Shown: piece by piece, positions 1 through 6,910 of the stretch
How the letters are laid out: every line of letters begins with the position of its first letter
Numbering within the stretch: the stretch's first letter is position 1
Source of the DNA: CAYLNH01 sp964384625
GTDB lineage: Bacteria > Verrucomicrobiota > Lentisphaeria > JABSQK01
Length of the DNA stretch: 13,851 bases
Assembly (NCBI GenBank): GCA_964384625.1
Contig: CAYLNH010000192.1
Coordinates: 1-13,851 of the forward strand
Reading direction: 5' to 3'
Program-made: the position numbers and the translations under genes
The notes under the pieces: model-generated
What the model was told of the DNA's origin: nothing
The model's database searches: none
Seen by the model: the letters and a program-made list of their open reading frames with translations, nothing else

Positions 1-104
1 TGGTCCAAAGAGAGTGAGTTTGTCCAGCAGGATTTGTGCGTAAAGGCCAGGGCTCAGCCTGTGGAGTTTTCCGGAGAGCGGGGGCCGGATCACACGCTCG
101 TTTT

Positions 105-178
105 CCGGCAGGTGAGGCCGGAGCGCTTGTAATGCGTCAGTCACGGGGAGTGGCCCCCGCGTGCTGCTCTCCTGCCGG
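105..178 (+). promoter_or_regulatory. Leader fold A: long-range stem
   Basis: CCGGCAGG at 105-112 is the exact reverse complement of CCTGCCGG at 171-178. After a T-T mismatch (113/170) the stem continues for three more pairs (114-116 with 167-169). Inside it, CACGGGG at 142-148 can pair with CCCC at 155-158 plus GTG at 161-163 across a two-base bulge, giving a branched structure. The eight-base perfect arm is well above what one expects within 74 bases, although GC-rich sequence produces chance pairings. It crosses fold B, so the two cannot form together except as a pseudoknot. Confidence 0.4.
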
Positions 179-220
179 TGGTGGAACGGCGGCAGACGCT
201 ACCCCCCGTCACCGACGCAT
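132..220 (+). promoter_or_regulatory. Leader fold B: competing 19-position stem
   Basis: Positions 132-150 pair with 202-220 in antiparallel order at 16 of 19 positions: seven continuous pairs (132-138 with 214-220), a mismatch, two pairs, a mismatch, six pairs (143-148 with 204-209), a mismatch, one pair. In the enclosed loop, CTGCCG 172-177 can pair with CGGCAG 190-195, which uses the same bases as the 3' arm of fold A. Two mutually exclusive folds in front of a regulator gene is the layout of an attenuator or riboswitch. A DNA operator or chance in GC-rich DNA are alternatives. No known riboswitch consensus was recognised. Confidence 0.4.
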
Positions 221-242
221 GACGAGCACTTGCCGCGGTGTC

Positions 243-271
243 TTGCTTCGGTCGGCTAGCGGCGGTATGTT
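243..271 (+). promoter_or_regulatory. Weak sigma-70-like promoter candidate
   Basis: TTGCTT at 243-248 and TATGTT at 266-271 are separated by 17 bases. The -35 matches the consensus at three of six positions and the -10 at four of six. Start would fall near 278, leaving a leader of about 45 bases before the ATG at 323. If this is the real promoter, the structured region at 105-220 would not be transcribed from it and would have to act as DNA or in a longer transcript. Confidence 0.2.
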
Positions 272-308
272 GCCGTTCTGCGGTTGGGAAGAGAGATTGC
301 TCACAGAC

Positions 309-314
309 GGAGGT
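309..314 (+). promoter_or_regulatory. Ribosome binding site that sets the start at 323
   Basis: GGAGGT lies eight bases before ATG 323. The upstream in-frame ATG at 284 has no comparable site, and the extra 13 residues it would add (Arg-rich) do not belong to the ArsR fold. This fixes the start of the ArsR-methyltransferase gene at 323. Confidence 0.75.
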
Positions 315-322
315 CCCGGTCC

Positions 323-1270
323 ATGGCTTCACAGGACCAGACACAATCGGCGATATTGAAAGCGCTGGCGGACGAGAACCGGATTCGCCTGCTGCGGCTG
401 GTAGCGCGTGAGACACTGAACGTCCAGGAACTGTGCGAGATCCTGTCGTGTCCGCAGCCGCGGGTAAGCCGGCACCTGTCGATTCTGCGGGGGATCGGTC
501 TGGTGCGGGACCAACGGGAAGGCAGTCGGGTATACTACGAGATGGCGCCGCTGGACGGTGAGCTGTCGTTGATCTCGGCGTATCTGCAGAGCGTGTTCGA
601 GCAGGAACATCCCGACTTGGAACGGATGGAGGCGGTGTTGCGCCGGCGGACGCGGGACAGCCGTGATTTCGCGCGCGAGAAGGCCGGGAAATGGGATCAA
701 CTCGGCAGCGAACTGCACAGTTCCACGGCGGCTCTGATCGCCTTGGCCCAGATGGCTTCCGGTGACTGGGTGGTTGCCGACCTCGGCGCCGGCACCGGAT
801 TGTTGCTGCCGGTATTGGCCAGTTTCGCGGCGAAGGTCTATGCCGTGGACCACTCGGAGGAGATGCTGGACAACGCGCGTCACCGATGCGAACGCCACGG
901 ACTCAGCAATGTGGACTTTGTACTGTCCGACATTGACGGGCTTGACAGCAGCCTGATGGAGCCGTGCGACTGTATTTTCATGCATTTCGTCCTGCACCAG
1001 ATCGCCAGCCCGCAACGCACGCTGGCGGCTGTCGCGCGCTGTCTGAAGCCGGGCGGCCAGATTGTGATCGTCGATCGCACGAAGCATGACGACGAGGAAG
1101 CGCGGGCCCGCTTCGGATCGCTCTGGCTGGGGTTCGAGCGCGATACGATCAGTACGTGGCTGCAGCAGGCTGGGCTGGGCGAATTCGTGCATCACGAACT
1201 GCCGGCCGACCCGAATCTCGCCTGTCCGAGCGTCTTCGTGGCGGCGGGCCGCAAACCCGTCGCCAACTGA
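323..1270 (+). CDS. ArsR-family HTH regulator fused to SAM-dependent methyltransferase
   Basis: A 315-residue two-domain protein. Residues about 5-80 form an ArsR/SmtB winged helix: ALADENRIRLLRLV, then ELCEILSCPQPRVSRHLSIL as the recognition helix region, then the wing GLVRDQREGSRVYYEM. Residues about 120-310 form a class I methyltransferase with motif I DLGAGTG (153-159) and the acidic end of strand 2 at D176 (VDHSEEML), and LKPGGQIVIVD at 241-251. Cys38 and Cys43 sit near the usual ArsR metal site, but the classic ELCVC arrangement is absent, so metal sensing is doubtful. Fusions of this type are known in bacteria, and ArsR-family SahR proteins respond to S-adenosylhomocysteine, so sensing SAM or SAH is a reasonable inference, not shown here. 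The start is set by GGAGGT at 309-314. Its stop overlaps the next gene's start (ATGA), implying coupled translation. No methionine-cycle gene is in view to support the SAM/SAH idea. Confidence 0.9.
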   Translation: MASQDQTQSAILKALADENRIRLLRLVARETLNVQELCEILSCPQPRVSRHLSILRGIGLVRDQREGSRVYYEMAPLDGELSLISAYLQSVFEQEHPDLERMEAVLRRRTRDSRDFAREKAGKWDQLGSELHSSTAALIALAQMASGDWVVADLGAGTGLLLPVLASFAAKVYAVDHSEEMLDNARHRCERHGLSNVDFVLSDIDGLDSSLMEPCDCIFMHFVLHQIASPQRTLAAVARCLKPGGQIVIVDRTKHDDEEARARFGSLWLGFERDTISTWLQQAGLGEFVHHELPADPNLACPSVFVAAGRKPVAN

Positions 1271-1713
1271 TGCAGATCCATTCCCGGAAACACCTGATCA
1301 CCGGACTCGTGCTTTTTGCCGGTCTGGCGGCGGTGCTGGTGTTGGTCCATATCGTGCCGTTGGACAGCGCGGCCGGCCGGCTCTATCCGGAATGCCTGCT
1401 GTACCGGGCGACGGGCCTGTACTGCGGCGGCTGCGGCGGCACGCGCTGCGTCGAGGCATTGGCCCACGGGGAGTTCCGTCAGGCGATTGCCTACAACGCG
1501 GTGACGGCGCTGCTGTTGGTCCCGTTGTACTGTCTGTGGGTCGTTCACTGCTTCTACTACGGGTTTCGCGGTCGGCCGCTGGTGCCCTGGCAGAAGATCC
1601 CGGTGTGGGTATACATCGTCCTCTTCGTTCTGTTTGTGGGCTTCAGTGTGGCGCGCAACATCCCGGGGCCGCCGTTTAACCGGCTTGCGCCGCATCGATT
1701 GGGCTCCGGATAG
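1270..1713 (+). CDS. DUF2752 small membrane protein
   Basis: A 147-residue protein with three hydrophobic segments (about 9-30, 76-97 and 110-128). The family signature is clear: a conserved Cys42, then TGLYCGGCGGTR at 48-59 with paired cysteines C52 and C55, and a closing RNIPGPPFNRLAPH stretch at 129-142. DUF2752 proteins are short inner-membrane proteins of unknown function. The start ATG at 1270 overlaps the preceding TGA (ATGA), and the frame could open at 1156 but that extension lies entirely inside the methyltransferase. Coupling to the ArsR-methyltransferase is the only functional hint. It ends 23 bases before the convergent M16 peptidase gene ends. Confidence 0.85.
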   Translation: MQIHSRKHLITGLVLFAGLAAVLVLVHIVPLDSAAGRLYPECLLYRATGLYCGGCGGTRCVEALAHGEFRQAIAYNAVTALLLVPLYCLWVVHCFYYGFRGRPLVPWQKIPVWVYIVLFVLFVGFSVARNIPGPPFNRLAPHRLGSG

Positions 1714-1718
1714 TCCCC

Positions 1719-1734
1719 CGGCAGCGGGCTGCCG
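1719..1734. terminator. Candidate bidirectional hairpin between convergent genes
   Basis: CGGCAG 1719-1724 and CTGCCG 1729-1734 form a six-pair stem around CGGG, located in the 23-base gap between two converging stop codons. There is no T tract on either side, so it is at best a weak intrinsic terminator. Its position is the main support. Confidence 0.35.
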
Positions 1735-1736
1735 CG

Positions 1737-4328
1737 TTATTCTGCCGGTTTGCCCTGGAGCTGTACGGTCAGCGGCCGGACAAGGTACTGCCCGGCGGCG
1801 CGCTGCAGATCTTCGGCGGTGACGGCATGGACGCGCCGGCGAAACTCCAGGTGGTGGTTGCAGCCGAGTCCGTAGAGTTCGTCCAGGACGGCCCGCAAGG
1901 CCATGTCGCCGTTGGTCTGGTTGCCGAGGATTTCGGCGTTGATGCACATCGACCGGGCCTTCTGCAGCTCCTCCGCGGCAACCGGTTGCCGGCGGACTTT
2001 CTCGACCTCGGCAGCAATTACGCTGAGGACTTCCGGCATGTTCTTCGGGGTGGCCGCGGCCGTAATGGCGAAGTAGCCGGGATCCAGTCCGGTGAAGCTC
2101 GTCGAGTAGACCAGGTATACCAGGTTCCGGTTGCCGCGGAGCGCTTCATAGAGACGGGTCTGCAGGACGGCGTCGAGCACCATCAGGCTGTAGCGGCCGT
2201 CAAGATCGGTATAACGGGCGCCGGGGTATCCGATGGTCACGGCGGAGATGCCGCGTTTGGTGGGGACCGTCTGCGTCACGGCTTGCCGGCGAGCGGGCCG
2301 GGGGGCGGCGGCCGGGGCCGGCGGCGCCGGGCGTTTGAAGTCGCCGAGGGCCGTTCGCAGTCTGGTCAGGACTTCCTTCTCATTGATATCGCCGAACACG
2401 GCGACGACGCCGCGGGCGGGGACCAGGCGTTGGCGATAGCACTGGCGGACGTCTGCGGCGGTCATTGCCGCAATCGTTTCCTTGCGGCCGAGCGCGGTAG
2501 TGGCGTAGGGGTGTTTGCCGAAAAATTCCTGCCGGAACCGATGATATAGCTGTCCCTGCCAGTCGTCGTCCTTGCCGGCGATCGCATTGAGTCGGCGTTT
2601 CTGCACTTTGGCAAACTCCTCTTTCGGGAAACTGGCGTTCTGCAGGATGTCGGCAAAAATGGTCAGGGCCGCATCGAAGTCTTCCTTCAGCACTTCGCAG
2701 CCGAGCCCGATCGTATTATTGCCGGCGGTGCCGCGGATCCTGCCGCCCAGGCGGTCGAAGGCAGCGGCAATCTCATCGCCGCTGCGGGTCGCGGTACCGC
2801 GGGTCAGCAGGGCGCCGACGATGGAGCTGATGCCGGCTTGATCGGCAGATTCCCAGCGCCGGCCGCCGAGGAAATAGGCCTGCATGTTCACCAGCGGGAT
2901 GTTCGGGTTGCGTTTCACCAGAAGCCGCAGGCCGTTCGGCAACGTCACCCGGCGGATCCCGGCAGCGCGCTGTTCCCGGGGGTGTTCGGCGGCCGTCGCA
3001 GTTTGGTCCGGCGGCCGCATGATGACGACGGAGAGCTGGTCGTCGACCAGATAGCGCCGGGCGACACTGCGCACCTGTTCGGCGGTGACCTGGCGGATAT
3101 TGGCCAGGTAGAGGCGGTCGAAATCGGCGTTGCCGGTCATCAGCATATTGATGCCGAGGCTGTCGGCTTCGTCTTCGACGGTCTGATTGTAGATGACCTG
3201 GTTCGCCGCCTTCTGCTGTTTGGCTTTGGCCAGTTCTTCTTGGCTGACCAGTCCGGCCTGCAATCGTCTGACTTCGGCGACGACGGCGGTGACGGCCTGG
3301 TCGACGTCTTTCGGGTTGCCCCGGCCGCCGATGACAAACAGGCCGGCATCATATTCGGGGGTGTCCGAATAGCTGAACACGCGGTCGGCCAGCCGTTGCT
3401 TTTCGACGACACTGCGGACGAGCCGCGAGCTGCGGCCGTGCGAGAGGATGTAGCTGAGGACGTCGAGCGCGTAGAGATCAGGATGGTCGATGGTTACGGA
3501 GCGATAGCCCAGACGGAAGTAGGCGGTCTTCACTTTGTCGCTTTCCACGATGCGTTGGCGGCGGCCCAGCTGTCGCGGTTCGCGCGGCAGTACGACGGGC
3601 GGCAGCGGCTTGCGCTTCAGACCGCCGAACGCCTGCTGCACAGTCTGCATCAGTTTGCCGGCATCGAAGTCGCCGGCCACGACCACGATCATGTTGTTCG
3701 GGACGTATTTGCGTTTGTAGTATTTGACGATGTCGTCCCGGGTGAGCGCTTTCACCTGCGGTTCATAGCCGATGATCGGATGACGGACCGGGTGTTTGCG
3801 GAAGACGGTTTCCATAAAGGCCTGATAGAGCACGCGCCGGGGTTCTTCCCGGCCTTTGTGGAGCTCTTCGAGGATAACGGGGATTTCACGGTCGAACTCT
3901 TTCTGTTCAAACGTGCAGTTGGCCATCCAGTCGGCCATCAGCTCGATGGCCAGACCGATCTTCTCCCTGGGCGTGGTGATGTAGTACCCGGTGTGCCCGC
4001 GTTGGGTATAGGCGTTGCTGTGGCCGCCCAGATGGTCGAGAAGATCGCGGATTTTCTTTTCCGACCGGTTTGTTGTGGTGCCGCCGTGGATCATGTGTTC
4101 GAAGACATGCGAGATGCCGGCGCCCAGGTATTCCTGTTCATGGATGCTGCCGGCCTTGACGTACATCCGCAGGGCGGCGACCGGCGCCGTGTGGTTCTCG
4201 TTGACGACCACCGTCAGGCCGTTTGGGAGGACCTTCACCAGCGGCTTGGGGTCATCGGCGGCGAGACTGAAGACCAGCAGGAACAGGCTGGTCGCCAGGA
4301 CGGTGTTCGTGAAGTATCGCTTGTGCAT
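1737..4328 (-). CDS. Exported two-domain M16 (insulinase/pitrilysin family) zinc peptidase
   Basis: An 863-residue protein with an N-terminal signal peptide (MHKRYF, hydrophobic 9-22, cleavage probably after SLAA or nearby). The first M16 unit starts at VLPNGLTVVVNEN and carries the inverted zinc motif HVFEH at 74-78, followed by a Glu pair at 154-155 (VILEELHKG), about 77 residues later, as expected for the third metal ligand. The second M16 unit starts near 459 (RRVTLPNGLRLLVKRN); its equivalent segment AGISSIVGALL has no HxxEH, so it is the usual non-catalytic partner that closes the chamber. Length fits two-unit periplasmic M16 peptidases. Substrates of such proteins are usually short peptides; none can be assigned here. 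GAGG (complement 4337-4340) lies eight bases before ATG 4328. The open frame continues upstream to 5246, but that part is the out-of-frame shadow of the neighbouring repeat-protein gene. Confidence 0.92.
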   Translation of the reverse strand: MHKRYFTNTVLATSLFLLVFSLAADDPKPLVKVLPNGLTVVVNENHTAPVAALRMYVKAGSIHEQEYLGAGISHVFEHMIHGGTTTNRSEKKIRDLLDHLGGHSNAYTQRGHTGYYITTPREKIGLAIELMADWMANCTFEQKEFDREIPVILEELHKGREEPRRVLYQAFMETVFRKHPVRHPIIGYEPQVKALTRDDIVKYYKRKYVPNNMIVVVAGDFDAGKLMQTVQQAFGGLKRKPLPPVVLPREPRQLGRRQRIVESDKVKTAYFRLGYRSVTIDHPDLYALDVLSYILSHGRSSRLVRSVVEKQRLADRVFSYSDTPEYDAGLFVIGGRGNPKDVDQAVTAVVAEVRRLQAGLVSQEELAKAKQQKAANQVIYNQTVEDEADSLGINMLMTGNADFDRLYLANIRQVTAEQVRSVARRYLVDDQLSVVIMRPPDQTATAAEHPREQRAAGIRRVTLPNGLRLLVKRNPNIPLVNMQAYFLGGRRWESADQAGISSIVGALLTRGTATRSGDEIAAAFDRLGGRIRGTAGNNTIGLGCEVLKEDFDAALTIFADILQNASFPKEEFAKVQKRRLNAIAGKDDDWQGQLYHRFRQEFFGKHPYATTALGRKETIAAMTAADVRQCYRQRLVPARGVVAVFGDINEKEVLTRLRTALGDFKRPAPPAPAAAPRPARRQAVTQTVPTKRGISAVTIGYPGARYTDLDGRYSLMVLDAVLQTRLYEALRGNRNLVYLVYSTSFTGLDPGYFAITAAATPKNMPEVLSVIAAEVEKVRRQPVAAEELQKARSMCINAEILGNQTNGDMALRAVLDELYGLGCNHHLEFRRRVHAVTAEDLQRAAGQYLVRPLTVQLQGKPAE

Positions 4329-4396
4329 GCGCTGTGCCTCGGTATCGGGTTTGAATTGCAGATGCCTTACAGTACTGCATTCCGGGGAGAAGCAAT

Positions 4397-4413
4397 CCGC
4401 CGGCAGTCGGCGG
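4397..4413 (-). terminator. Hairpin after the repeat-protein gene
   Basis: CCGCCG 4397-4402 and CGGCGG 4408-4413 form a perfect six-pair stem with a five-base loop, 55 bases past the stop of the repeat protein. On the minus strand it is followed by ATTGCTTCTCC, which has only a few T residues. It may end the upstream transcript before the M16 gene, or be a chance GC stem. Confidence 0.35.
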
Positions 4414-4468
4414 GAAACTTGCCGGGGCAGGGGAGGGCGGGAACCGCCGGCAGCGGGTCCGGCCGCCT

Positions 4469-6001
4469 TCAGGGCCGGATGATATCCGACTGTGGCGGCG
4501 GCTCGAGGTCGCGTTCCAGCGGGACAGGCGGCTCGATTTCTTTGTTGACCTCCTTGCCGCGCCGCCGGATGCGAATAAACCAGAGCAGCTTGATCTGCCG
4601 GCCGCCGTCCGCGCTCTTGGCCAGGCCGAAGAGGCCGGTGAGGAAATCGAGCCGGCGGACGTTGCCGTCGGCGGAGCGTTTGTAGTTGTAGAGCGGGAAC
4701 AGCGTGTGTCGTTCGGTATGGCCTTGGCGTTGCTTCTGGTATTGCCAGATGCCCCAGAGCAGGTCGTGCCGGTAGCGATCCGGGTTGGCGCGATACTGGT
4801 AGAGGGTCCAGATCGGTGCGAAATTGCGCTCGATCACTTCCAGATTGCGGATCGGGAACATGTCGAGGATCCGGACATGCTTTCGTCCGTCTGCTTTCGA
4901 ATCGATGGACAAGAAGGGCCAGATACGCGTGAAGGTGTTGGTCTTGCCCGTCTTCTCGAAGTAGTCGACGACCCGCAGCCAGATGATGGCGATATAGCGC
5001 CGGTGCCGGGTGCCGTACAGCGTCGGCCGCTTGTAGTTGAAATACAACGGCCAGAACCAGAATGTTTCCTGTTCCTCGCCTTTTCGTTTCCGGCCCCAGA
5101 CGGGCCAGTACCAGAGGCGGGAAGAGTTCGGGCCGTCCATATTCTTGCCGTTGAGATAGAACGGCCACGGACAGTGCAGGTCGTAGCCGCTGTTTGTCCG
5201 GGCGAACTTGAAGAACGGCCAGAGGATGCTGGTGTTGCGGGCCCACTTATTGCGCTTCTGATGGTCGTAGTGCATCCGGGCGAAGAACGGGAAGAAGCCG
5301 TAGGCGTGGCCCTTGATGTCCGGGTTGAGGCTGAAGCCCCAGTTGATGAAGGGCCAGAGGACGAAGTAGTTGACCCACTTGCCCTCCTGCCGGTTATAGC
5401 CGATGAACGGGAAGATGCGGCGTTTCCTGACGTTGTCGCCGTCGGTCTTCAGGAAGATCGGACACAGGAAGTGGGTGGATACGATATGTCCGCTCTTGCG
5501 GGAATGCATATAGAGCGGGAACAGGATGAAGCTGATGTAGTCGTAACTGAAGAACTCGCGCCAGACGCCGGCCACCGGGAAGATGCCGAAGTAGTTCTTG
5601 CCCTTCTTGGTTTTGCCCACGCAGTAGATGGGCAGGAGGTAGTTCTGCCAGGCGCTGTCCGGGTTGTCCACGTCCTCATTGAATCCCTTGCTGACGAGGC
5701 CGAGGGAGAAACTGCGTTTGCCGTATCGCCGATAGCTCCAGAACGGGTAGAGGATATCCATGGCGAAGTAGTCGCGGGAGCGATCGCTGTAGTGCGAATA
5801 GAGCGGGCGCACAGCCAGGAGCCGGCGTTCCGGTTCATGGCTTTCGCTCCACTCGAAAAACGGTCCGACGGCCCGGCGCAGGGAACGCGTGATGCTGTGC
5901 TCGATTTGAAGCAGCGGCGCCAGGTCCAGCTCCTTCGCCGGCGCGGTTGCCGGCAGGACCAGAGCGGCGAATGCTGCAATGATGACGATTCTTCGATACA
6001 C
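4469..6001 (-). CDS. Exported aromatic-proline repeat protein, unknown function
   Basis: A 510-residue protein with a signal peptide (MYRR, hydrophobic 5-17, likely cut near ATAPA-KE). I do not recognise a named family. From residue 66 to 478 it is made of about 21 repeats, each a short hydrophobic strand usually centred on Trp/Phe-Pro-aromatic (LYPFWSY 84-90, LFPLYMH 160-166, LWPFINW 215-221, LWPFFKF 260-266, FWPLYFN 316-322, LFPLYNY 434-440) followed by a turn rich in Lys, Arg, Gly, Asn and Asp. Spacing is about 16-24 residues, mean near 19, with one double gap (85 to 122). The last four or five repeats lose the proline. The tail (489-510) is Pro/Glu-rich. Such one-strand-one-turn regularity suggests an antiparallel beta sheet, perhaps a barrel or beta solenoid in the outer membrane or periplasm; this is inference. 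The start is GTG, with GGAAG six bases upstream (complement 6008-6012). A promoter-like pair precedes it. Confidence 0.85.
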   Translation of the reverse strand: MYRRIVIIAAFAALVLPATAPAKELDLAPLLQIEHSITRSLRRAVGPFFEWSESHEPERRLLAVRPLYSHYSDRSRDYFAMDILYPFWSYRRYGKRSFSLGLVSKGFNEDVDNPDSAWQNYLLPIYCVGKTKKGKNYFGIFPVAGVWREFFSYDYISFILFPLYMHSRKSGHIVSTHFLCPIFLKTDGDNVRKRRIFPFIGYNRQEGKWVNYFVLWPFINWGFSLNPDIKGHAYGFFPFFARMHYDHQKRNKWARNTSILWPFFKFARTNSGYDLHCPWPFYLNGKNMDGPNSSRLWYWPVWGRKRKGEEQETFWFWPLYFNYKRPTLYGTRHRRYIAIIWLRVVDYFEKTGKTNTFTRIWPFLSIDSKADGRKHVRILDMFPIRNLEVIERNFAPIWTLYQYRANPDRYRHDLLWGIWQYQKQRQGHTERHTLFPLYNYKRSADGNVRRLDFLTGLFGLAKSADGGRQIKLLWFIRIRRRGKEVNKEIEPPVPLERDLEPPPQSDIIRP

Positions 6002-6055
6002 CGGGAGCTTCCGTATGGTTTGCGGGGACTGCGTTTCCCAATAATCGCAAATCAG

Positions 6056-6083
6056 ATCATAACCTCAGGTTTCGCGGCTGCAA
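6056..6083 (-). promoter_or_regulatory. Promoter candidate for the repeat-protein gene
   Basis: On the minus strand TTGCAG (complement 6078-6083) and TATGAT (complement 6056-6061) are 16 bases apart. The -10 matches consensus at five of six positions, the -35 at three of six. Transcription would start about 48 bases before the GTG at 6001. It lies in the 93-base gap after the second permease, so the repeat protein may be transcribed separately from the transporter. Confidence 0.35.
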
Positions 6084-6094
6084 CCCCAATTGCC

Positions 6095-6910
6095 TTATCC
6101 TTTGACCGCGCCGCGCGTCAGCCCGGTGATGATCTGTCGTTGGGCCAGAAGAAAGATGCCGAGTACCGGCACCGTGGCCAGGACGATGGCGGCCGCGAGC
6201 ACCGGCGTGTTCATACCGAACTGCCCGATGCTGATGGTGCGGACGCCGAGCGGCAGTGTCTGCTTCGCCTCGCTCTGCAGCAACGTCAGGGCGAAGACGA
6301 ATTCGTTGAAGTTGATGACCACGTTGTAGACGGCTGCCACCGCCAACGTCGGCCGCACCATGGGCAGGGCCACGAAGAGCAGCCGCTGCAGCGGGCCGGC
6401 GCCGTCGATTGCCGCGGCGTCCTCCAGTTCCTGGGGGATCTCGTCGAACGCGTTTTTCAGCATGAACACGGTGATGGCCAGGCCGAAGGCGGCGTAGACC
6501 AGTTGCAGGCCGAACAGGCTGTCGGACAGCCGCAGGACCTGCAGATTTTTGAGCAGCGGGATCAGGGTAATGTGAACGGGGACGATCAGACCGAACAGCA
6601 GGAGAAGCTGCACGGCTTGCCGGCCGCGGAAGCGCAATCGGGACAGGGCGTAGGCCGCCGGCGCCGCCAGGCCGAGCGTCAGAACAACGCTGGCGTTCGT
6701 GACCAGCAGGCTGTTGCCCAGAAACCGGAGGAACCCCGTCTGCTGCAGGACCAGCTTGATATTATCGAGGGTCGGGGACGCGGGCAGCCCGAGGGGGTTG
6801 CCGGTGAACTCCGGCTGCGTCTTCAGGGTCGTGACCAGCAGCCAGAGCAGGGGGACGCCGAACAGTGCCAGGGCCAGAATGCCGATCGCCGTTTTCGTTG
6901 CGCGACTCAT
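6095..6910 (-). CDS. ABC sugar transporter permease, MalG type
   Basis: A 271-residue inner-membrane protein with about six membrane segments (first at 8-27). The cytoplasmic EAA loop that docks the ATPase is at about 161-187 (ELEDAAAIDGAGP, then LPMVRP), and the C terminus QRQIITGLTRGAVKG is the typical ending of MalG-type carbohydrate permeases. ATG 6910 overlaps the stop of the partner permease (ATGA), with GGAGG five bases upstream (complement 6916-6920), so the two are translationally coupled. It would pair with the other permease to form the channel for the substrate delivered by the binding protein. No ATP-binding gene is in the window. Confidence 0.93.
   Translation of the reverse strand: MSRATKTAIGILALALFGVPLLWLLVTTLKTQPEFTGNPLGLPASPTLDNIKLVLQQTGFLRFLGNSLLVTNASVVLTLGLAAPAAYALSRLRFRGRQAVQLLLLFGLIVPVHITLIPLLKNLQVLRLSDSLFGLQLVYAAFGLAITVFMLKNAFDEIPQELEDAAAIDGAGPLQRLLFVALPMVRPTLAVAAVYNVVINFNEFVFALTLLQSEAKQTLPLGVRTISIGQFGMNTPVLAAAIVLATVPVLGIFLLAQRQIITGLTRGAVKG

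Larger units (their letters stand above)
1..322. other. Leader/intergenic region with no supported gene
   Basis: No reading frame here looks like a protein. The frames that cross it give Arg/Ser/Pro-rich translations with no recognisable domain and no good ribosome site. What it does hold is a set of inverted repeats between 105 and 265, listed separately, and a weak promoter-like pair just before the first gene. The left end is cut by the window, so the gene to the left and its strand are unknown. Much of this stretch could be the 5' untranslated leader of the gene at 323. Confidence 0.6.

Noticed and set aside
105..240. SAH, SAM-I or cobalamin riboswitch in the leader
   Set aside because: Short fragments resemble pieces of these (GGAGCGCTTG at 120-129, GAACGGCGG at 184-192), but the conserved blocks are not present in the right order and the CCAGGCTCG-type block is missing where needed.
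36..359. Plus-strand open frame in the leader region
   Set aside because: It overlaps the start of the ArsR-methyltransferase gene out of frame, has no ribosome site, and gives a Gly/Arg/Ser-rich product with no similarity I recognise.
329..1195. Minus-strand 288-codon frame opposite the ArsR-methyltransferase
   Set aside because: Antisense shadow: Arg/Gln/His-rich, no domain, whereas the plus-strand protein has two clear domains.
4340..4396. Promoter for the M16 gene (TTGCTT and TACTGT on the minus strand, 15 bases apart)
   Set aside because: Only three of six matches in each box and a short spacer; not better than chance.
2838..4685. Long plus-strand open frame (615 codons) opposite the M16 peptidase gene
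   Set aside because: It is the antisense shadow of a confidently assigned gene in GC-rich DNA; its Asp/Val/Gly-rich translation has no domain and its start has no ribosome site.
4329..5246. Upstream extension of the M16 frame by 306 codons
   Set aside because: The extension runs inside the repeat-protein gene in another frame and is Arg/Pro-rich; the signal peptide and ribosome site place the start at 4328.
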